64,000 nt of DNA from Periplaneta americana (lineage: Eukaryota; Arthropoda; Insecta; Blattodea; Blattidae): the NCBI RefSeq assembly GCF_040183065.1, contig NC_091122.1:152859955-152923954 (forward strand). The letters run 5' to 3'. The translations under genes and the position numbers were made by a program. The notes under the pieces were generated by a model. The model saw only the letters and a program-made list of their open reading frames with translations, had not been told where the DNA came from and did no database searches. This document shows positions 40,136 through 50,600 of this stretch, one piece after another; the first letter of the stretch is position 1, and every line of letters begins with the position of its first letter.

Positions 40136-41918
40136 CAGGGACATCATTTTATTTTTACTAACATTTCTAATATTAACATGGCTGTACCAGCGAATAGGGA
40201 TTATAAAGAATGGACACTGAGCGAATTTTCCTGTGTTTTGTTTCTCTGTGCGCCAGCGGCTAGTTCCACTTTCAAGCGCTAGAGGTAGTGTAATCGAGCA
40301 TACGCTAAGATAATAATTGAGAATAGAATTAAGATACAGGATCCAAACATCGCCTACCTTACTGCATAAGCCAGTAACGCTTTGCTTCAAATAAATTCAA
40401 GTTAACAGCTTTTCCTTATTTCTCAGTGACAAACTAGTTGTAATAATAATATTTTATATTTCAGATATCATAAATTATATTATAAAATAATATAATACAT
40501 TATAAAATTAAGTATTGAATTCGTTTAATATTTGTATATAATATAATATAGGTATATGGTTTTACTTCTCGTAAGAGTTTTGTTTTTCCATTTTCAGCGC
40601 TATCAAATCATTACATATTTTAATTGTTGTTGGGGGTCAACGTCTGAACTCTCATTATAAAGGAACTCTAGAGTCTAGACATTACAGTTAATGAGGATTT
40701 ATTATTTTATGAATCCAATTTATTTTATTTGAGTACATAATGTACCTAGATGTATTAATTGTATGTGTTATATTTTCGCTGTGTCGACTGCTAGCTGGTG
40801 TGATGTCAGCGCCAACTCTAGGGAGAAAGCAGAATCTGACGCTCTAGCTGGCTTGAAGGTCATTGAAATCGGTCCGGCTACATCAAAGGTACCGACTCGA
40901 AGTGTCCATTCTTTATAATCCCTATTCGCTGGCTGTACCTTTGGATAAATGGTTGAGAACCGGAAACACAGTTTGCTACCTCCTTCCACGACTGGAGTTC
41001 AGTGATACTGGCGTAAAATACAAACAAATCACTTTATTAGGTATAGGAGGGAAGAAAAGTAGTTCATTTATGTAATCTAGGAAATATCGCGATTTTGAGT
41101 TTGATAATTTTCATTAGGTTTTTGTTATTACAAATACAGTAGGCTACTGTATTAACAATAAGTGTTTTTACTCACGAACTGAACTATCCATTCGGGCGTA
41201 TTCATTATGCAGTGTATATTATACTGTCTACAGCACATTAGCGTACAATGTAAAGAATGAAGTTAAATTGAAAAATAATCATAATATGGATATTTAAACA
41301 CATTTTTTAAAATGGTGGCCGTTCATTTCGATACAGGCTTCAGTTCTTTTATGCATATTATCGCTCTATAGACTATTGTACCTAATTCCAATTAGCAGTT
41401 TCTTCCTTCGTATTAGTAACTCATGTTGAAATAATTCTGTACCTACTCTATAAAAGAGTACCTTACATACTGTAAATTCAATCTTCACTTCTGCCCGATC
41501 CGAAAAGATAAAATTACTCAGACATGCTATCTACTCTCCGTCCAAGGGGTTATGTCACAGGGTCGTAGAAATGGTGGAAATCGCGTGACAGTTAATTAGT
41601 TAACGAGATCCTTTTATTTAAGTTATTTTAAACAGTTGTATAATATTAAGTAGACGTCCAATTCCTAACAGAAATTGTTTTGAGAAAACAGCTAAGACAG
41701 TCCAGCCATTAGCCTTTACAGAAGGGTGAGCAGAAGCGGGCGGGAGGACCGGGATGTGACATAGGCAAAGGGACGACAGTACCTGTGCGAAAATATGATT
41801 TAATATTGAAAGCTCTTTCGTCACTGGATGTTTACTAGTAGATGAGGAGGGAGTGAACTCGTACATTCAAAAACTCAGATACAATAAAAATTGAAGTAAA
41901 AATAAAATGATGTCCCTG
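40136..41918. mobile_element. TA-target DNA transposon (Tc1/mariner-like ends), 1.78 kb
   Basis: The ends are CAGGGACATCATTTTATTTT (24 bp shared with the inverse right end), each next to TA (40134-40135, 41919-41920). There is no transposase. Inside are two inverted arms: about 40179-40217 and its inverse at 40899-40937 (GGACA, then CTTTATAATCCCTATTCGCT), so a second fold-back element may be nested in it. It splits the 3' flank of the duplicated LRR exon. Confidence 0.85.
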
Positions 41919-41920
41919 TA

Positions 41921-42395
41921 GATAATATATAGGCTCCTTCATAATATGTGGTGCTTCCTTCATACGGGTACTGCCAGCTGAACAGCATTTCCTCTTATAT
42001 GCCTTGCACAGTTAATGCAAATCAGCCATCATTTTCATGGTAGTGACTTAAGTTTCTCAAACCTTTTAACTGGGAAAATGTTTATAACAACCTACAGCAA
42101 AACTGAATACAAGTGCATCTTACGTGTGTCGCAAGAGATGTTCAAAGTATCCTCTTTCTGCATTAATACGACTTTGACATCTCTGAAGATTGTTGTGAAA
42201 TACTTGTCTAATCTCTCCTTGCAAAATGTTCGACATGGCTTGTCAGTTATATTCTACTAGTTTTGTATAACTTAGGCCTAAAACTACAAAACTCGCTGCA
42301 ATTTGCTGTACACATTTCTCAAACAATTGCATGCACTACACTAGACACAAACGAATAATAATAATCACATCAGTTTTTAAACAGTCACAAAAACA
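41921..42395. repeat. 3' flank of the duplicate LRR exon, homologous to 33220-33303 plus 34606-34895
   Basis: TATAGGCTCCTTCATAATATG, TGGGAAAATGTTTATAA, AATACAAGTGCATCTTAC and GGCTTGTCAG follow the same order as in the LRR gene's flank, with more substitutions and small gaps than the exon. Confidence 0.75.
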
Positions 42396-42451
42396 TAATA
42401 TGTATTTTATTGCTTTCGCATGTTAAATATTGGGTACAGTAGGCCTACCCT

Positions 42452-42490
42452 GTTGACTAGTTTCAGCCTTTTATGGGCTGTCTTCAGAAC
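42452..42490 (-). ncRNA. Hammerhead-like motif in Penelope element 2
   Basis: On the minus strand: GUU, CUGAAGA, bulge C, stem II AGCC-CAUAAAA-GGCU, GAAAC, UA, GU, C (cleavage position), AAC. The arrangement is the same as at 29981-30024 with different stem sequences, i.e. compensatory differences. A decayed plus-strand version is at about 44631-44665. Confidence 0.5.
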
Positions 42491-42533
42491 TGATTGTTCC
42501 TGGTCTTTGCGTCTTTTGTTTGTGTATGAGTAT

Positions 42534-42851
42534 AGTAGTAGTAGTAGTAGTAGTAGAAGTAGTAGCAGTAGTAGTAGGTTTATTTTGCCTGGCAGAGTTA
42601 AGGCCATGAGGCCTTCTCTTCCACTCAACCAGGTTTCAATAATATACATGAAATACAAAATTAGATTACAAAACAACAGAAAAGAAAATACCTTAGAAAT
42701 TACATAAAATATAGTAGAAAATTACAATAGTCAAGATCAGTTACATAATATAAAATTACAAATAGTCAAGATCGGTTACATAATATATAAAATAAAGTAG
42801 AAAATTACACATAATCAAAATCAGTTACATAACATAAGGGGAATATACACA

Positions 42852-42889
<38 letters not shown>

Positions 42890-43620
42890 TTATAAGACCT
42901 AAAATGCCCGAGATAAATTCGACGATTAATTCACTTGAGATATATTATACAGTTAATATACCAATAGGAGAATACATGTGGGTTACAAGACATAAAATGT
43001 TGATTAGCAAAGTCGTACTAAATGGCATACAAACAAATGATTAAGTAATATATCAAGATAATAAAAAAAGAAGAAGAAGAGAAAGGAGAAAAAAATAACA
43101 ATTTGGTCATTTAAGACTATTTAGAAACTTCCGCAAGAGTCTAGTTCTGTTCATTAAAAACATTTCTAAGTAGAGTGTACTTAAAAGATTTTAGACTCCG
43201 ACTGCTCCTGATTTCCAGTGACAAGGAATTCCAGGAACGAGCTGTGTGTATTGTGAAGGAAGCAGAGTAGAGAGAGAGATGTTTGATGAAATGGAATTGA
43301 TAGAACAAGGTTATGCTGTGAACGTGTATCACGGTTGTGGTGGGATGCTAAAAGTGTGAAGCGAGGAACTAGGTAAATAGGTGTGGAATTATTTAAAATC
43401 TGATACAGCAAACAGAGTGAATGAACTGAACGTCTCTCCCGTAAACGAAGCCAAGATAATTGAAAGAAATACTAGGAGACATGATCATAGTGACGGCTGT
43501 TAAAAATGAAACGGACACAAGCATTATGAACATGCTGAAGCCTCAATGACAATTCAACACTAAGATCACTATACAAAACGTCGCAATAGTCAAAGTAAGG
43601 CATCACCAGGGTCTGTATCA
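42534..43620 (-). mobile_element. 5'-truncated LINE (C-terminal RT part)
   Basis: From 43620 down the minus strand reads TLVMPYFDYCDVLYSDLS and LRLQHVHNACVRFIFN. In another frame LYQILNNSTPIYLVPRF follows, then ASFTIHTARSWNSLSLEIRS. This is the post-catalytic part of a CR1/Jockey-group LINE, with frameshifts. The minus-strand 3' end carries a (CTA)n tail (42534-42580). It is nested within Penelope element 2. Confidence 0.82.
42850..42889. repeat. (CA)n microsatellite
   Basis: About 18 CA repeats inside the LINE 3' part. Confidence 0.95.
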
Positions 43621-43624
43621 AGAT

Positions 43625-44600
43625 CTGTAGTGTAATTTGGAGTTAAAAAGTGTGTGTGTTCTGGAAATGAGTTGTGTGTTGAGAATTTCATGTGGATGTG
43701 TTATTGTGTACCTTTATATTTCGTATTGTTCTAGTGTGTTTAGTTTCTGGTTTTTCGGTTGAATGTGTACAGTAGTGGCAAAAGAAACCGGAACAATCCT
43801 TGTAGCTGATTTCAGAGCCGTGTTCACAGTGACAGCACGATAGACTGGTAACTAAGACTTTCGTGGTTCGAATCCTGCCCGGGGTAATGCTGTGAATGAA
43901 TGTTGATGTCATAAGATGTCATAAGGTCACACACATGGGTACTTGTATCTCTATTGGCTCGCTCTCACAGCACAAACAATAACATTGTTACACACATATT
44001 TATACTACCCTAGTTACAAAATTAGATCACTGTTAATCTCCTGGTCTTTTAATCCCTCCATACAGGAAATAACATATGCAGGAGAGCACATGGTTTTTAA
44101 ACTGACGTTATAACGATAATATTATCTATCTACTTCGCTCCAATAGATGACGCAATAGTAAGCACATTCCTTTCACGGTTGATCTCCTGGTTGGAGAACA
44201 GTACTTTTCGATTGCAGCAATATTTTACTACTTAATTAACTTATTATTCCCAGAACATGAATTTTACCAGCTTATTTTCTAATGGCTTTCGAAATGGGCT
44301 ACGTCAGCAGTCGAAACTACAACAATTTCAATAGATTACTCGCTATCTTGTGAATGCGGGCGTGGCATGTGCAGTGGCTCATTTCGGGGACTTTGATTAT
44401 TCTGTCAGTCCGATTTTTTTTGCCACTACTGTAGAATTTCCATGTCTGTGTTTATGTTGCCGTAGGTGTGGTTGGCATTTGTGATATGTTCTGCGTATGT
44501 GGAAGTGTTTTGTAATTTTGTTTTGGCTGTGATGTGTTCTTTGTAACGTGTTTGAAATGATCTGCCTGTCTGTCCTATGTAGAAGTTGTTGCACATAGGA
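43625..44600 (-). pseudogene. GIY-YIG endonuclease of Penelope element 2, interrupted
   Basis: 44600-44437 encodes CPMCNNFYIGQTGRSFQTRY, continuing KEHITAKTKL, STYAEHITNANHTYGNIN and DMEIL. After the MITE, the inverse of 43767-43700 resumes with a stretch equivalent to QPKNQKLNTLEQYEIYK in the 29-kb copy. Removing the MITE and one TA restores the order seen at 29761-29830. A shift follows near 43715. The nuclease motif residues (GQTGR Arg, downstream Glu/Asn) are present, but the front part is missing. Confidence 0.82.
43770..44431. mobile_element. TA-target MITE (Tc1/mariner-like), 662 bp
   Basis: The ends CAGTAGTGGCAAAAGAAACCGG and, inverted, CAGTAGTGGCAAAAAAAATCGG abut TA on both sides (43768-43769, 44432-44433). 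It carries no transposase. It contains a tRNA-like fragment with the B box GGTTCGAATCC at 43865-43875. Inserted into the GIY-YIG gene of Penelope element 2. Confidence 0.92.
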
Positions 44601-44707
44601 CAGACAGGTAGACCAACCAGTTCTGAAGATAGCCCATAACAGGTTGGAACTATTCAACAAGATACTGTACCGGCACCTAATATTTAACACGCAAAAGCAA
44701 TAAAATA

Positions 44708-45522
44708 CAGTAGAACTTGGTTATAACGACATCCAAGGGACCTTGAAAATTATGTTGTTATAAAAGAGTGTTGTAGTAACCGAGATTCATATTATCAGTC
44801 TAGTGAGGTGGAAAATGAAAAATAATAAACATAATTAGGCTTATTTTAGATTTGTGTATTCACTTTTAACACAATAAAATACATGTACAATTATAAATAC
44901 AGTATTCTGTATTAAAACAGTTTGTTCATTACTCACCAAACTTATTTACTGAGGAGAGAAGTAATCAGTCATTTTATTCTGTTGTCTCCTAATTGCCCAA
45001 TATACACTTTCTAAATTAAATTCTATGTTCATTATTTCAGTTGCAATTTCACTGCTCCTTCTCCTAACTTCATACTCCCTCCTCTAGCTTCATAGAAATG
45101 TTCACAATTGTAATGGCTTCTAAAGTGTCACTCACTTCTTTTAGTGGCCATACTGCGTTAAAATGCGTGCACTTAGTGAAAACTTCATGTCGAAACTGAC
45201 CACATGCAGGTACCATTAATACCGCATGAATTCGGGCAGGTTACAATGGGATGGGGAATCTGCCTGCATTACAGAGGTCTATGATAGGAGGGAACAGTAA
45301 AGGATTTGCCAGATTTCAGCAAAATACTTTGGTTCTTAGAAAATTGTATTCCAAATTGAGGTTGAAAATTACGTTATATGCGAGTTAGACGCATATACGT
45401 TTGTCGTATTAAGCAAGGTAGAAAAGCAAATGTCTTATGGGGAATTAGTTGGGACCACAGAATATTTGACGTTATAGGCGAGGTGTTGCACAAAACGAGG
45501 TCGCTATAACGAAGTTCTACTG
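44708..45522. mobile_element. Tigger/pogo-like MITE, 815 bp
   Basis: The ends CAGTAGAACTTGGTTATAAC and, inverted, CAGTAGAACTTCGTTATAGC abut TA (44706-44707, 45523-45524). These closely match the known Tigger terminal consensus. No transposase. It split the plus-oriented terminal copy of Penelope element 2, whose text AATAAAATA resumes as CATATT after the MITE. Confidence 0.92.
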
Positions 45523-45584
45523 TACATATTCCGAAGTGATATAATGTTAAAAGTTATGTAATCAAGATGCCTAAAAACTAATAG

Positions 45585-46090
45585 CTTACACTACACTATA
45601 CACGAATGAGTATTTCTTCTGTGTTGCTAAATGATTAATAAACACACAATAGCTTGCACTGTGTTATGCACGAAAGAGTAATTCTTCTGTGTTGCTAAGT
45701 GATTAATAAACACACAATAGCTTGCACTGTGTTATGCACGAATGAGTAATTCTTCTGTGTTGCTAAGTGATTAATAAACACACAATAGCTTGCACTGTGT
45801 TATGCACGAATGAGTAATTCTTCTGTGTTGCTAAGTGATTAACAAACACACAATAGCTTGCACTGTGTTATGCACGAATGAGTAATTCTTCTGTGTTGCT
45901 AAGTGATTAATAAACACACAATAGCTTGCACTGTGTTATGCACGAATGAGTAATTCTTCTGTGTTTCTAAGTGATTAATAAACACAATAGCTTGCACTGT
46001 GTTATGCACGAATGAGTAATTCTTCTGTGTTTCTAAGTGATTAATAAACACACAATAGCTTGCACTGTGTTATGCACGAATGAGTAATAC
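45585..46090. repeat. 68-bp minisatellite, about 7.5 copies
   Basis: Units beginning CTTGCACTGTGTTATGCACG start at 45653, 45721, 45789, 45857, 45925, 45991 and 46059, with a diverged first unit at 45585. One unit is 66 bp because a CA was lost. Neighbouring units are almost identical, so expansion is recent. Confidence 0.95.
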
Positions 46091-46994
46091 TGTCAGTAGC
46101 TCACAACAGACTGAGGTGAACTGCACATATGACATGCCCTACAAATGCCCTTGAACTTCGGTGCATAGAGGAAGTGCACTGTGGGAGGCAATATTTCTCT
46201 ACATCCAGTGGCATCATATACGAGGACTCTGTGTATTCATATTTCAGATTAATGGTATGTAGGCTATAAAGTATTGAAGGAAATAAGTGCAAATATAATT
46301 GTATAATGGAGGGAGGGAAATGAACAGGCAAGCATTTTGGCATTTATTATTCACCATGTAGATTTTTACAAATCTTTGGCTTAGTGAAGCTTATTTCAAG
46401 GTTTGTAATGATATGTACTTTATAAAACCACATTGTGATTCACGATGCAAATTGATTAAAATGTAATACCGGTAATTGAATTTAAACACTCCCACACACT
46501 TTAATGTTATGAAACTTAGTTTGTAATATTTTAATTGACTAATACTACTAAGAACAAATTTACTACTAAAGTTCCGACGCTGTTATTTCCGGCGTGACTC
46601 CGCCTCTTTGCTTACGTCTTAGGAAGTGAAGGCTCTATAAAGTCTAGGTAGGTAGTATCCTTCGCCATTTTTGTTCTTACTTTGCCGAGCTACCATACGA
46701 GGAATCTATTTGCCACACCGTTAAACATTATCATGTCGTAGCTCCTATGATAATAAATCAAACGCAATGTAATTCAGCAAATAATTGAGCGGCAAATAAC
46801 GTCTTTGTGTGCTCTCTGCGAACGCCAACGAAAGAGCTAAAATGGCGGGCGATTATATTAAGTATTTATCGGCCTTAAGAAATGAATCAGCGAATCACAA
46901 GACGCACACGTTTAAATGTAGCCGACCTGCAACGCGATTGGCTGCCAGAAATTAGAGCGACCGGACTATAATAAGTGTTCGCGTAGGCTTCAGC
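46091..46994. other. Intergenic DNA, possible unclassified repeat at 46560-46980
   Basis: 46560-46980 is GC-richer than its surroundings (CCGACGCTG, GCGTGACTCCGCC, CGACCTGCAACGCGATTGG), suggesting an inserted repeat, but no ends, coding region or tRNA-like boxes were found. The remainder shows nothing. Confidence 0.35.
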
Positions 46995-47055
46995 GGCTGG
47001 TGTACATGGTGTGTGGATAAGCTTCAGGGCTTCTACCGCGTTGTCTTGGTGTTAT

Positions 47056-47097
47056 TGGCTGACGTTTCGACCGCTGTGTTGTGGTCATCTTCAGAGC
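47056..47097 (-). ncRNA. Hammerhead-like motif in Penelope element 3
   Basis: On the minus strand: GCU, CUGAAGA, bulge U, stem II GACC-ACAACACAGC-GGUC, GAAAC, GUC, AGC. GUC fits a cleavage triplet and GCU/AGC a short stem I, but stem III has no loop, so it might work only as a dimer or not at all. The inverted copy at 47761-47796 keeps the core with CUUGAAGA. Confidence 0.5.
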
Positions 47098-47363
47098 AGT
47101 TGTTGGATAAGGAAATAGTCTGCGACTCGTGTATATATATATAGTAGTCTCGATGGGGGGAGTACTTGCGGTGATAGGTCGTAGGTTCTCCTTCTGGCAT
47201 CTGATTGGTCCTACGTTGTCCAATCCGGTTGAGGTCTGTATGAAGGGGAGTATTCATATTAAATACTGGCCCTCATAAGGTCCGAAAGAGTGCCCTTGAT
47301 ACCGTGCCCGATGTCCGGATGAAGGGGGCCGCCGCGTACTTGTGGAGACCTGGTTTCTCGTTC

Positions 47364-47774
47364 CTAAGTATGATCTTGGAATAGACTTCCCCATGAGTTG
47401 CTGAGTTGTAACCCCTCGTCCTTGTTGATGTAGTTGGGATGTTGTTTGATGTGGAAGGCTTCTTTAACCAGTCTTCTGTGTAAGTTGTCTTCTTTATCTA
47501 TTATCTGGATATTGTCGAATTCGATGGTGTGGCCTGAATCTGCTGAGTGTAAGGCTATTGCTGATTTTTCGTATGGTCCGTATTTGCAGAGTCGGATGTG
47601 TTCCTTCCTTCTATCTTCCACCGTATGTCCAGTTTGGCCTATGTATTTTAAACCGCAGGAGCAAGGGATCATGTATATTCCGGCTGATTGGAAGTATGGA
47701 AGTTTATCTTTAACTTTGACCAATGAGTGGGAAATCTTGTGTGGGGCGTTGTATACCTTCTTGAAGATGACCAC
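47364..47774 (-). pseudogene. GIY-YIG endonuclease fragment of Penelope element 3
   Basis: 136 residues open to a stop: YFQSAGIYMIPCSC and LKYIGQTGHTVEDRRKEH form the GIY-YIG core with the catalytic Arg-containing helix, followed by KSAIALHSADSGHTIEF and EAFHIKQHPNYINKDEG. The frame starts inside the inverted terminal copy, so the upstream RT is lost. The sequence is a different subfamily from the 29-kb and 44-kb copies. Confidence 0.85.
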
Positions 47775-47853
47775 AACATAGCGGTCGAAACGTCAGCCGC
47801 CAACACCAAGACAACGCGGTAGAAGCTCTGAAGCTTATCCACACACCACTTAC

Positions 47854-48519
47854 TACTAATAAGTTTGACTAATTTTTTGTAAGTTCTTCTCTACTATCTC
47901 ATTCTTAGATACAACATTGCATACCACAAATGATAAAATAAATACACAATTATTCCATTACTCAATTATTCTGCTACATGGTAAGCCATGAAACTAGAAA
48001 AAATCTTCATTAATTCATACGCAATCTGATTTATTGGTAAGATATGCATTTCTATATTTCATTTCTTATTGACCAAATTTACAAACCATAAATTTGAAAA
48101 TATAAACATCATTTTAAACTTAATGAAAGGGATTAATGATTAAAATTGAATTGAAATCAGATAAAAATTGTGGATGTTTTGAAACTATATTGTACATACA
48201 CTTAATGTCGATATGCATTGTCTCTAAATAGCTTATTTTTTCGTAGTTTATACAGAATGACAAAAAATTTGACCCACAAACTCTGAGAGCTTGTTATTTA
48301 GGACATCGCAAAAACCATTGTTTGTAATACCGCACCACATTTTCCTGTGAGGTATTGTATTGCACTATATTGTATTTATTTACATTCCATTCTATTCGTA
48401 TGTTGCTTCACAGCTAGAATATGGAACATAAAAAAAATCTTAATAGTACTATAATATCATAATTCTAGTCACGGTCTAATTGAAATATATACAGAAGAGT
48501 TTTGAATATAGCCTACTAG
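47854..48519. other. AT-rich intergenic DNA, nothing recognised
   Basis: No coding frame or repeat structure was identified. Confidence 0.4.
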
Positions 48520-48521
48520 TA

Positions 48522-49641
48522 CGAGGTGCATCCAGAAAGTAAGTTTCCCCATTTTTTTTTTAAGAACACACACTTTCAGGAAAACCTTTATTGGCAACAG
48601 GTACAGCAATGTTTCAGCTATTTTTCAACATAGCTACCATCAGAATTGAGACACTTGGCGTATCGTGGGATCAACTTTTGTATCCCTCTGTCGTAGAACT
48701 CTGCCGCCTGTGAATGGAACCAGCATGTGACAGACGTCTTCAGCTCTTCGTCATTGCCAAAATGCTCACCGGAGGACAGGAATTTCTTGAGGTGCAAGAA
48801 AATGTGAAAATCGCTGGGAGCAAGATCAGGACTGTAGGGTGGATGATCAAACAACTCCCAGCCAAATTCCGTCAAAACAGCTGCTGTACATCGAGCCGTA
48901 TGTGGACGAGCATTGTCATGGAGGAGCACAACACCTGCAGTAAGCATTCCACGCCTCTTGTCTTGAATGGCACGTCGCAATTTTCGCAGTGTTTCACAGT
49001 AACGGTCAGCGTTCACTGTTTCAATGAGGAAGTCAATGAGCAGAATGCCCTTCCTATCCCAGAACACCGTGCACATCACTTTCCGTACCGACAGCATCTG
49101 TTTGAATTTCGTCCTGACCGGAGATCCACTATGCCGCCAATGCATTGACTGCTGCTTGGTTTCTGGGGTGAAGTGCGAAATCCAAGTCTCATCGCCCGTG
49201 ACGATCTTGTCGAGGAACTCGTTGCCGTCATCGTGATACCATTGCAGAAATGTCAGTGCTGCTCCTAAATGTTGCATTTTGTGTTCCGGTGTCAGGGTTT
49301 TCGGCACCCACCTGGCACACACTTTTTTGAACAGCAGGTGCTTAGTGACAATCTCATGCAACAAGGATCGCGATATTTGCGGAAAATGGCTGCCAGAGCT
49401 GCCGATGAATTTCAATTGGTGCAATGCTTTGTGCATTAAAGAACCTCGCAGGCGGCAGGAGAAGGAATAAGATCTTCCATTTCGGACCACTGCTGCCACG
49501 CTACTGGCACCAGGCGGGACCTGTCCGGCTGGCATATGATTGATACGTCATAGATCTGTTATGCATGCGCAATTGACACGGCTAATTACGTTTACTTTCA
49601 AGGGGAAAAAATCGGGAAACTTACTTTCTGGATGCGCCTCG
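48522..49641 (-). mobile_element. mariner transposon with TA target duplication, internally deleted
   Basis: The ends CGAGGTGCATCCAGAAAGTA and, inverted, CGAGGCGCATCCAGAAAGTA share about 28 bp and abut TA (48520-48521, 49642-49643). The 1,120-bp element carries most of a transposase on the minus strand, but part of the DNA-binding region has been deleted. Confidence 0.95.
48618..49480 (-). pseudogene. mariner transposase (DD34D), deleted near the N-terminus
   Basis: The likely original start is the ATG at 49480, reading MEDLIPSPAACEV, which then breaks with stops. A second frame (open from 49535) carries on from ISRSLLHEIVTKHLL through RWVPKTLT, IVTGDETWISHF (first Asp), VVLLHDNARPHTA (second Asp) and HPPYSPDLAPSDFH (third Asp, 34 residues on) to 48618. 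The helix-turn-helix linker is shortened relative to the ~345-residue family length. The catalytic triad looks complete, so the loss of DNA-binding sequence and the frameshift are the inactivating lesions. Confidence 0.92.
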
Positions 49642-49697
49642 TATAACACAAAGGTTTAGTATCAATACTTAATATAAGACAGAAATATTCATGAAGC

Positions 49698-49924
49698 ATG
49701 TCGGCCTGGTTGGCGCAGTTGGTATAGCACTGGCTTTTTATGCCCGAGGTTGTCGGTTCAATCCCGGGCTAGGTCGATGGCATTGAAGTGTGCTTAAATG
49801 CGACAGGCTCATGTCAGTAGATTTACTGGCATGTAAAAGAACTCCTGTCGGACAAAATTCCGTCACACTGGCGACGCTGATATAACCTTGGCAGTTGCAA
49901 GAGTCGTTAAATATAACATAACAT
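49698..49924 (+). mobile_element. tRNA-derived SINE with 10-bp target duplication
   Basis: The head has A-box-like TGGCGCAGTTGG and B-box GGTTCAATCCC. The body includes GCGACAGGCTCATGTCAGTA and ends in AAATATAACATAACA. Flanks repeat TTCATGAAGC (49688-49697, 49925-49934). A different family from the 18.6-kb SINE. Confidence 0.88.
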
Positions 49925-49974
49925 TTCATGAAGCGTTGTTGAATGTTATAAGTTCACTTATAGAATAGAAGGTG

Positions 49975-50600
49975 TAAGAAATTAGATACGGTACTTCTTT
50001 AAATTGGCCCTAAATAATCTTATGTTTTGAGTTTGATTTTTTATAGCCATAGGGAGGCTATTAAACGTTTTTACTGCCATATAATGCACTCCTTTTTGAT
50101 AGCATGATAGACTTGCCGATGGAGTATGAAAATCATTTTTTTGACTCGTATTTATGCTATGAACTGTTACAAAGTTTTCATGATTACATACGAAGAAGTT
50201 TATTAATGAAAAAATATACTGACATGCCATGGGCATTATTTGTAGTTTTTTTGAAAATAGTCCTACATTGCTCCCTAGATTTGACACCTATTATTCTAAA
50301 TACTCTTTTTTGTAGTAGGAATACTGCTATACTGTTACTATCTGTAGAATTTCCCCAAAATATTGTTCCAGAACTCATTACCGAGTGGAAGTATGCAAAG
50401 TATATTGTTTTTAAGGTATTGATATTTACTGTTTCTTCCTATGTAATAGCAAAGCATGCTGAATTTAGTTTGGGGCTAATTTCTTTAATATGATTTTTCC
50501 AGTGTAACACATTATCGATTTCTAAGCCAAGAAATTTGGATGTTGCTGTTTCTATTAGTGACTTATTGTTAATTAGATGCTGTTTGACCGCTGGATGTCT
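49975..50600 (-). mobile_element. 5'-truncated LINE (Jockey-group RT C-terminus)
   Basis: The minus strand, with frame changes, reads ATSKFLGLEIDNVLHWKNHI, YFAYFHSVMSSGTIFWGNST, LLQKRVFRIIGVKSREQCR and finally FNSLPMAIKNQTQNIRLFRA. These are the post-palm motifs of Jockey/CR1-type LINEs. The catalytic motif is absent. Confidence 0.82.

Larger units (their letters stand above)
42400..44705 (-). mobile_element. Penelope-like element 2, split by a LINE and a TA-target MITE
   Basis: GIY-YIG coding text lies on the minus strand in two pieces (44600-44437 and about 43767-43625). Terminal-repeat-like copies occur at the two ends in opposite orientation: 42400-42500 (minus) and 44622-44705 (plus). 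They share AATATTTAACA, GCAATAAAATACA and TCTGAAGA...CCCATAA blocks. Between them are an inserted LINE (42534-43620) and a MITE (43770-44431). RT is absent. Confidence 0.8.
46995..47853 (-). mobile_element. Penelope-like element 3 with inverted terminal copies
   Basis: A GIY-YIG gene fragment on the minus strand is bracketed by two ~90-bp copies in opposite orientation. One is at 46997-47097 (GTGTGTGGATAAGCTTCAG from the outside); the other, its inverse, is at 47761-47850. Both contain GAAGATGACCACAACA and CGAAACGTCAGC. RT is missing. The middle (47100-47360) is the 3' untranslated part. Confidence 0.85.

Noticed and set aside
45585-46090. CRISPR-like array
   Set aside because: The units are 68-bp direct repeats without unique spacers, in an animal genome with no cas genes.
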